Both the position numbers and the translations under genes were made by a program. Shown piece after piece: positions 58,051 to 64,000 of a stretch of 64,000 bases of DNA. Within the stretch, counting starts at the first letter, position 1, and every line of letters starts with the position of its first letter. A model generated the notes under the pieces. That model was not told the origin of the DNA, did no database searches, and saw only the letters and a program-made list of their open reading frames with translations. This DNA is from Streptomyces sp. NBC_01471 (GTDB lineage: Bacteria > Actinomycetota > Actinomycetes > Streptomycetales > Streptomycetaceae), in contig NZ_CP109450.1 in assembly GCF_041438865.1 (NCBI RefSeq), forward strand, positions 2,211,001 to 2,275,000. Reading direction: 5' to 3'.

Positions 58051-59504
58051 TCCGCTACATCCGGCGGGCCGCCGCCTGCTGTCTGCTGCTCCTGGTCGCG
58101 CTGCTGGCCAACGCCGCCCGGGTCCAGGTCTTCCAGGCGGACTCCCTGGACAAGAATCCGGCCAACCGCCGTCTGACCATTGCCCGTTACCACGAACCGC
58201 GCGGCAACATCCTGGTCGGCGGGCGCAGCGTCACCGGGTCGAAGGACACGGATCAGCAGCTGCGGTACGAACGCACGTACCGCAGCGGTCCGCTGTACGC
58301 GCCGGTCACCGGATACGCCTCGCAGACCTACGGCACCACCCTGATCGAGAACGCCGAGGACGGCATCCTCTCCGGCACCGACTCGATGCTCGCCCCCTTC
58401 CCGCTCTGGAACGAACTGACCCGCGCCCAGCAGCCGGGCGGCAACGTGGCCACCACCATCAAGGCGTCGACGCAGGAGGCCGCGTACAACGGGCTGGGCC
58501 GCAGGCGCGGCGCGGTCGCCGCGATCGAGCCCTCGACCGGGAAGATCCTCGCGCTGGTGAGCAGCCCTTCGTACGACCCGGGGGTGCTCTCCGGCACCGG
58601 CCCTTCCGTCACCGACGCCTGGTCGCGGCTGAACGCCTCGGCGAGCCAGCCGATGCTCAACCGGGCCATCCGGCAGACCTATCCGCCCGGTTCGACCTTC
58701 AAGATCGTGACGGCGGCGGCCGCCCTCGACTCGGGTGCGGTCACCGACATGAACGCGGACACCGACACCCCCGATCCGTACACCCTGCCCGACACCACGA
58801 CGGTCCTGCCGAACGAGGCGAGCGGCTGCGAGAACGCCTCCCTCGAATACGCCATCGAGGTCTCCTGCAACACCGTGATGGCCAACCTCGGTGTCAAGGT
58901 CGGGCTGAGCGGGATGGACGAGGCGGTCGGGAAGTTCGGCTTCAACGACAGCGGTCTGAAGATCCCCTCCGGGGTGGCCAGGAGCAACTTCGACACCGAC
59001 ATGAGCAAGGACCAGCTGGCCCTCTCGTCGATCGGGCAGTTCAACACCTCGGCGACACCGCTTCAGATGGCGATGGTCTCCGCCGCCGTCGCGAACGGCG
59101 GCGAGCTGATGTACCCGCATCTGATCGACGAGACCCGGGCCAAGGGAGGCAGGGTCGTCCGCCGCAACGACCCGAAGTCCTACCGCCGGGCGATGGACGC
59201 CTCCACGGCGGTCCAGCTCCAGCAGATGATGGTCGACGTCGTGACGCAGGGCACCGGGTCCAACGCGGCGATCCCGGGCGCGACGGTGGGCGGCAAGACC
59301 GGCACCGCCCAGAACGGGGTCAACAACGCCGGTACGCCGTACGCCTGGTTCATCTCCTGGGCGAAGGCCGACTGCGCGAGCCAGCCGGCGGTCGCGGTGG
59401 CCGTGGTCGTCGAGGACGCGTCCGCCCACCGCGCGGACATCACCGGCGGCGGCTTCGCGGCCCCGATCGCACGGGCGGTCATGCGAGCGGCTCTGGAACA
59501 CTGA
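58047..59504 (+). CDS. pbpA: Class B penicillin-binding protein (transpeptidase)
   Basis: This 485-residue protein is translated from a GTG overlapping the rodA-like stop. It has one N-terminal membrane anchor ([19 protein letters not shown]) and a dimerisation domain. The transpeptidase carries SxxK in [10 protein letters not shown], SxN in [10 protein letters not shown] and KTG in [35 protein letters not shown] is typical of PbpA-type enzymes. It crosslinks the glycan made by the RodA-like partner. Confidence 0.94.
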   Translation: MIRYIRRAAACCLLLLVALLANAARVQVFQADSLDKNPANRRLTIARYHEPRGNILVGGRSVTGSKDTDQQLRYERTYRSGPLYAPVTGYASQTYGTTLIENAEDGILSGTDSMLAPFPLWNELTRAQQPGGNVATTIKASTQEAAYNGLGRRRGAVAAIEPSTGKILALVSSPSYDPGVLSGTGPSVTDAWSRLNASASQPMLNRAIRQTYPPGSTFKIVTAAAALDSGAVTDMNADTDTPDPYTLPDTTTVLPNEASGCENASLEYAIEVSCNTVMANLGVKVGLSGMDEAVGKFGFNDSGLKIPSGVARSNFDTDMSKDQLALSSIGQFNTSATPLQMAMVSAAVANGGELMYPHLIDETRAKGGRVVRRNDPKSYRRAMDASTAVQLQQMMVDVVTQGTGSNAAIPGATVGGKTGTAQNGVNNAGTPYAWFISWAKADCASQPAVAVAVVVEDASAHRADITGGGFAAPIARAVMRAALEH

Positions 59505-59550
59505 CGCCCGGGAACCGGCGGCTGGGACCGGGAGGTTGAAGGCGGTGGCC

Positions 59551-60693
59551 ATGACGGTGACGGTGGCGGAAGCGCTCGGACGGATCGCACGGCTGGACCC
59601 CGCGCTGAGCGCCTTCACCGAGGTCTGGCCGGACGCGGCACAGCAGGGCGGGACGCCGCCGGACCGCACCGCGGACGGCGGGCCACCACTCCCCGGGGTG
59701 CCGCTCTCCGGGTCGACCGGGCCCCCGTTCTCCGAGATGCCCCTGTCCGGGGTGCCGTTCGCGGTGAAGGGCCCGGCCGGGATCCGCGGGTACGCGGCCC
59801 GGCGGCTGCGGGCCGCGGGCGCCGTCCCGGTCGGCTCGACTGCGGTGCCGGGGCCCGGGACGCACTGGCAGACCTGGGGCCTCGGTGCCCACGGCCCCAC
59901 CCGCAACCCGTGGCGCCCGGACCGTACCCCGGGCGGTTCGTCGGCCGGATCGGCGGTGGCGGTGGCCACCGGCATGGTCCCGCTGGCCACCGGGAGCGAC
60001 GGCGCGGGCTCGGTACGGATACCGGCCGCGTGGTGCGGCGTGCTGGGTCTGCGGACGACGGCGGGGCTGCTGCCGTCACCCGACCGGACCGGACTGGCGT
60101 CGGCCGGAGTCCTGGCGGCGGACGCCGCCGGGGCGCAGGCGTATCTGCGCTCGGTGACGGGCCGCTACGAACCGTCCCTGCCGGAGTTCCCGGTGCCCGC
60201 CGTCTGGTCGTCCGACCTGGGCTTCGCCGAGGTGGACGACGAGGTGGAACGGGTCGCGAGGCGGGCGGTGGAGCGGATGGCGGCAGCCGGTCTCGTACGC
60301 CTCGACGCCACCTCGTACGCCCTGCTCGACCCGTGCGACGCCTGGCTGGCGGTGCGCGGCGGGCAGCCGGACCTGGCCACCGCGGTCCGTGCGGAGAACG
60401 ACCACCGCCTGGCCTCGCTCTTCGCCCGCACGCCGTTGCTGCTCACGCCGGTGACGCCGAACCGGCCGCATGGTCACGAAGGGCCGGGCGAACGGTACTC
60501 GACCTCGCTGACCTGGGCCTTCAACCTCAGCGGTCATCCGGCGGCGAGCATCCCCGCGGGATTCGACCCTGACGGGTGCCCGGTGGGGCTGCAGATCGTG
60601 GCGGCGCACGGGCAGGACGCCTCACTGGTGGAGCTGGCGCGGGCCGCCGAGTTGATCATGAAAAGGCGTGCTTGGTCCGCTTCGCCCCGGTAA
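59551..60693 (+). CDS. Amidase-signature family hydrolase
   Basis: The protein has 380 residues from the ATG at 59551 (GAAGGCGG upstream); a TTG at 59536 behind GGGAGG is an alternative. The catalytic Lys-Ser-Ser triad is visible: [10 protein letters not shown] (Lys), [15 protein letters not shown] (cis-Ser) and [16 protein letters not shown] (nucleophile in GSVR). Compared with GatA-type amidases the protein is short (about 470 is usual), with a reduced middle and a Pro/Gly-rich insert near residue 40. It hydrolyses an unidentified amide. It is 46 bp downstream of pbp. Confidence 0.9.
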   Translation: MTVTVAEALGRIARLDPALSAFTEVWPDAAQQGGTPPDRTADGGPPLPGVPLSGSTGPPFSEMPLSGVPFAVKGPAGIRGYAARRLRAAGAVPVGSTAVPGPGTHWQTWGLGAHGPTRNPWRPDRTPGGSSAGSAVAVATGMVPLATGSDGAGSVRIPAAWCGVLGLRTTAGLLPSPDRTGLASAGVLAADAAGAQAYLRSVTGRYEPSLPEFPVPAVWSSDLGFAEVDDEVERVARRAVERMAAAGLVRLDATSYALLDPCDAWLAVRGGQPDLATAVRAENDHRLASLFARTPLLLTPVTPNRPHGHEGPGERYSTSLTWAFNLSGHPAASIPAGFDPDGCPVGLQIVAAHGQDASLVELARAAELIMKRRAWSASPR

Positions 60694-60716
60694 GGGATCA
60701 ATGCTATGAAGCGAGA

Positions 60717-63482
60717 GTGACCGCACACCGCCGGAGCCCCGTGCCGCACCCGTCCCGCTGGGGGCTGCGCCGGAGTGTCGCCATGCAGGTGTTCGGCATG
60801 CAGGTCGTTCTGATCGTCCTGCTGGTGGCCGCCGCAGCGGTGGTGCTGGTGCTGCAGTCCAGGTCCGACAGCGTGCACGCGGCGCGGAGCCGGTCGCTGG
60901 CCGCCGCCGAGGCGTTCGCGTACGGCCCCGGGCTGCCGCGAGCGCTGCGCTCACGCGACCCGACGGCCGTCCTGGAGCCGCTGGCGCAGGCCGCGCGCAA
61001 GGGGGCCGGAGTCGACTTCATCGCCGTGATGAACACCCGGGGGATCCGCTACACGGACGCCAGGCCCTCGCTGATCGGCAAGCGGGCCACGGGTGATCTG
61101 AGCAGGGCCGTCGCGGGCCACTCCTTCACCGAGATCTTCAACGGGGAACCGTCCGACGCCGTGCGCGCCGTCGTCCCCGTGACCGACGGCCACGGCCAGG
61201 TGATCGGCCTGGTCTCGGCCGGAATCGAAATCAGCAATGTGTCGGACCTGGTCAGCAGGAGACTCCCGCTCCTGCTCGGCACCGCAGCGGCCGCGCTCGC
61301 CGTGGCCACCGCCGGGGCGGCACTGGTCAGCCGCCGGCTCAGCCGCCAGACACATGGGCTGGGCCCTGCCGAGATGACCCGGATGTACGAGCACAACGAC
61401 GCCGTTCTGCACGCGGTGCGCGAGGGGGTGCTCATCGTCGGCAGCGACGAGCAGGTCATGCTGGCGAACGACGAGGCACGACGGCTGCTCTCGCTGCCGC
61501 CGGATGCCGAACTCGGCCGGGTCTCGGACCTCGGACTCGCTCCGTCCACGGAGCAGCTGCTGACCCGGGGCGAGGCCGTGACCGACGCCGTGCACCTCAC
61601 CGGGGACCGGCTGCTGGCGGTCAACCTGCGGCTCACCCGGGCCCGGGCCGGACTCGGCACCAGAGTGGTGACCCTGCGGGACACCACCGAGCTGCGCGCC
61701 CTGACCGGCCGCGCGGAAGTGGCCCGGGAGCGGCTGCAGTTGCTGTACGACGCGAGCGGGCGGGTGGGCACCTCGCTGGACGCCGTACGGACCGCCGAGG
61801 AGCTGGCGGAAGTGGCCGTGCCGCGGTTCGCCGACTTCGTCACGGTGGACCTGACCGAGCCCGTGATGTCCGGCGGGGAGCCGGGCGGCTCCTTCACCTC
61901 GATGCGGCGGGCCGCCGTGCGGGGTGTCCGGGACAGCGCGGCACTGGACCCGGCGGGCACCCGGATCGAGGTCGAGCCCGGGACCCCGCTGGCGCAGTAC
62001 CTGGCGGCCGGTGAGGCCACCCTGGAGACGGATCTCCCCGGGGCGTACGACTGGCGGGCCCAGGACCCGCTTGGCGGCCTGCGCGCCGTCGACGAGGGGT
62101 TCGGCTCGCTGATCCGGATGCCGCTCACGGCGCGCGGGGTCGTACTGGGTCTGGTGAGCTTCTGGCGCGCCCTGGAGCGTGACCCGTACGAGGAGGAGGA
62201 TCTCTCCTTCGCCGAGGAGCTGGCCCTGCGGGCCGCGCTGAGCGTCGACAACGCCCGCCGGTTCACCCGCGAGCACACCACGGCGGTCACCCTCCAGCAG
62301 AGCCTGCTCCCCCACGACCTGCCGGAGAACCGGGCCCTGGACGTGGCCCACCGCTACGTCCCCGCCCGGGCCGGGGTGGGCGGCGACTGGTTCGACGTCA
62401 TCCCGCTGCCCGGTGCCCGGGTCGCGCTGGTCATCGGCGACGTCGTCGGGCACGGCCTGCACGCGGCGGTGACCATGGGCCGGCTCCGTACCGCTGTCCA
62501 CAACTTCTCCTCCCTCGACCTGTCCCCTGACGAGATCCTCGGCCATCTCAACGACCTGGTCCTCACCATGGACGAGGGGAACAGCTCGCTGGGCGACGGC
62601 ACCAGTGTCACGGGCGCCACCTGCATGTACGCGGTCTACGAGTCCGCGTCGGGCCGCTGCACGGTGGCCAGCGCCGGCCACCTGGGCCCCGCGCTCGTGG
62701 ACCCGGACGGGGCGGTGCTGTTCCCCGACGTACCCGCCGGGCCGCCGCTGGGCACCGCCAATCTGCCCTTCGAGACCGCGGTGCTCGATCTCGCCGCGGG
62801 CACCAGCCTGGTGCTGTACACCGACGGCCTGGTGGAGGAGCGCGGCCGGGACATCGACGCGGGGCTCGATCTGCTGCGCACCACGCTGGAGGAACAGGCC
62901 CGGCTGGACACGGAGCCGCAGGAGATGTGCCGGAGCGTGTTCGACGCCCTGTCACCGTCGCACCGGGAGGACGACGCCGCCCTCCTCGTGGCCAGGACCC
63001 GGCTGCTCGACCCGTCGTCCGTCGCGGACTGGGAGATGGACGCCGACCCGGCGGCCGTCGCCACGGTACGGTCCCAGGCCGCCCGCAGGCTCGGCGAATG
63101 GGGCCTGGACGAGATCGCGTTCAACACCGAACTCATCCTGAGCGAACTGCTCACCAACGCGGTCCGCTACGGCACCGCCCCGATCCGGGTGCGGCTGCTC
63201 CACAGTGCGACCCTGACCTGCGAGGTCGCGGACAGCAGCAGTACCTCACCGCATCTGAAACGGGCTGCGGCGATGGACGAGGGCGGGCGCGGGCTCTATC
63301 TGGTCGCGCAGTTCGCCGAGCGGTGGGGCACCAGGTATCCGCCGCGCGGAAAGATCATCTGGGCCGAGCAGCTCCTCACCGGGCCGCAGCCGCAGCCCCA
63401 GCAGTGGTCCGTGGATCTGGACGACCTGGACGATCTGGAGGAACTGGGAGGGGCGGAGGGGCCGGGAGGTCCCGATCCGTGA
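60717..63482 (+). CDS. Membrane sensor with PAS, GAF, SpoIIE-type phosphatase and RsbW-like kinase domains
   Basis: The protein has 921 residues from the GTG at 60717. Membrane helices lie at about 22-46 and 183-205 and flank an extracytoplasmic sCache-like sensor (ARKGAGVDFIAVMNTRGIRYTDARPSLIG; FNGEPSDAVRAVVPV). A PAS domain follows at about 225-330 and a GAF domain at about 350-530. The PP2C/SpoIIE domain at about 560-770 has GVGGDWFDVIPL, VIGDVVGHGLHAA and VLYTDGLVEERG. A C-terminal HATPase_c domain has ELILSELLTNAVRYG and DEGGRGLYLVAQFAERWG. It probably controls an anti-sigma/anti-anti-sigma switch in response to an external signal, like OsaC-type proteins. Confidence 0.92.
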   Translation: MTAHRRSPVPHPSRWGLRRSVAMQVFGMQVVLIVLLVAAAAVVLVLQSRSDSVHAARSRSLAAAEAFAYGPGLPRALRSRDPTAVLEPLAQAARKGAGVDFIAVMNTRGIRYTDARPSLIGKRATGDLSRAVAGHSFTEIFNGEPSDAVRAVVPVTDGHGQVIGLVSAGIEISNVSDLVSRRLPLLLGTAAAALAVATAGAALVSRRLSRQTHGLGPAEMTRMYEHNDAVLHAVREGVLIVGSDEQVMLANDEARRLLSLPPDAELGRVSDLGLAPSTEQLLTRGEAVTDAVHLTGDRLLAVNLRLTRARAGLGTRVVTLRDTTELRALTGRAEVARERLQLLYDASGRVGTSLDAVRTAEELAEVAVPRFADFVTVDLTEPVMSGGEPGGSFTSMRRAAVRGVRDSAALDPAGTRIEVEPGTPLAQYLAAGEATLETDLPGAYDWRAQDPLGGLRAVDEGFGSLIRMPLTARGVVLGLVSFWRALERDPYEEEDLSFAEELALRAALSVDNARRFTREHTTAVTLQQSLLPHDLPENRALDVAHRYVPARAGVGGDWFDVIPLPGARVALVIGDVVGHGLHAAVTMGRLRTAVHNFSSLDLSPDEILGHLNDLVLTMDEGNSSLGDGTSVTGATCMYAVYESASGRCTVASAGHLGPALVDPDGAVLFPDVPAGPPLGTANLPFETAVLDLAAGTSLVLYTDGLVEERGRDIDAGLDLLRTTLEEQARLDTEPQEMCRSVFDALSPSHREDDAALLVARTRLLDPSSVADWEMDADPAAVATVRSQAARRLGEWGLDEIAFNTELILSELLTNAVRYGTAPIRVRLLHSATLTCEVADSSSTSPHLKRAAAMDEGGRGLYLVAQFAERWGTRYPPRGKIIWAEQLLTGPQPQPQQWSVDLDDLDDLEELGGAEGPGGPDP

Positions 63483-63561
63483 CGCCTCCCCCGCTCACGG
63501 TCCGTCAACAGGCCGCGGGCTGTCCACCACCCTGCGGCAGCCCGGGGAGTGCGGCAGCGCC

Positions 63562-64000
63562 TCAGGCTCCGTCCGCGATGGCCGACTCCACCTCGGCGAC
63601 CCGCTCCTGCTCCTCCTGCGCGAACCGCTCCCGGTCGAGCTGCTCGGCAATCTCCTCGTCCTGCGACATCAGCAGGTCCAGGTTCGAGTTGCCCATCTCG
63701 AACACGCCCATGTCGACATACGCCTTCTGCAGCCGCTTGCCCCAGAGGCCGATGTCCTTGACGCACGGAACGATCCGGCTGAAGAGCAACTGCCGGAAGA
63801 GCGTGAGGAATTCGGACTGCTCCGAGAGCTCCTCGGCCTCCTTCTTCGCGATGCCGAAGTTCTCCAGGACCTCCACCCCGCGCAGCCGGTCGCGCATCAG
63901 GTAGCAGCCCTCGATGACGAACTCCTCGCGTTCCCGCAGTTCGGCGTCGGTGAGCTGCTTGTAGTAGTCGCGCAGCGCCATCCGCCCGAAGGCCACGTGG
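63562..64000 (-). CDS. Ferritin-like domain protein (N-terminus beyond right edge)
   Basis: At least 144 residues are present: AFGRMALRDYYKQLTDAELREREEFVIEG, CYLMRDRLRGVEVLENFGIAKKEAEEL, CVKDIGLWGKRLQKAYVDMG and a Glu/Gln-rich C-terminal helix. The helical, Glu-rich pattern matches a conserved Streptomyces protein that I recall as ferritin-like. An in-frame GTG exists at 63996, but family members that I recall are longer, so the gene probably starts outside the window. Convergent with the sensor gene. Confidence 0.7.
   Translation of the reverse strand, partial: HVAFGRMALRDYYKQLTDAELREREEFVIEGCYLMRDRLRGVEVLENFGIAKKEAEELSEQSEFLTLFRQLLFSRIVPCVKDIGLWGKRLQKAYVDMGVFEMGNSNLDLLMSQDEEIAEQLDRERFAQEEQERVAEVESAIADGA

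Overview
The window is high-GC actinobacterial DNA, almost certainly from Streptomyces. Genes have G/C-rich third codon positions, GTG/TTG starts and GGAGG-type ribosome sites. A block at the right end (Ku, LigD-type polymerase, RodA/FtsW-like protein, penicillin-binding protein, amidase) resembles, from memory, the neighbourhood of SCO5300-SCO5309 in S. coelicolor.

Positions 1-35,419 are one long leftward type VII (ESX) secretion locus. In transcription order it encodes EccC, EccD, EccB, a 1035-residue protein whose C-terminus resembles an ADP-ribosyltransferase lacking its catalytic glutamate, and an EccA-like AAA protein carrying a beta-helix. Next come two WXG100 proteins, a 209-residue secretion-type protein and two large WXG-domain proteins with repetitive tails. 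A YbaB/EspL-like protein, a WXG100-like protein and a type VII-associated protein follow. The last gene is a giant polymorphic-toxin-type effector of at least 3,998 codons that leaves the window at position 1. No mycosin protease and no obvious EccE are present, so they are either outside the window or absent.

The most interesting part is the C-terminal region of the giant protein (about 878-2923). It holds two almost identical tandem copies (1,023 bp each, three mismatches seen) of a domain with the catalytic signature of the Scabin/pierisin ADP-ribosyltransferases: an R motif, STT and QxE. The codon usage of these copies is far less GC3-rich than that of the rest of the gene, which suggests an acquired toxin cassette that later duplicated. 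I infer that the locus exports it.

Positions 35,678-45,301 form a regulatory block: a NarL-type regulator, a large ATPase-LuxR (LAL) regulator, a membrane-anchored ricin-B lectin protein, a second LAL regulator and a second NarL-type regulator. Both small regulators appear to lack the phospho-acceptor aspartate. The paralogue pairs flank the lectin gene and probably control the secretion genes.

Positions 45,302-48,126 are a recombination scar. They hold a frameshifted small membrane-protein gene, a decapitated class F sortase, a 77-bp duplicated scrap of a SWIM-finger gene, that SWIM gene without its N-terminus, a PIN-domain tail and a 14-bp inverted repeat. The scar separates the secretion island from ordinary chromosomal genes.

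Positions 48,127-64,000 hold an NTF2-like protein with a divergent LysR regulator, a DHA2 drug-efflux transporter, a VC0807-family membrane protein, and ku divergent from a LigD-type polymerase. They continue with a degenerate NERD protein, a zinc-ribbon protein, a rodA-pbp pair, an amidase, a SpoIIE-type phosphatase/kinase sensor and a partial ferritin-like gene at the right edge.
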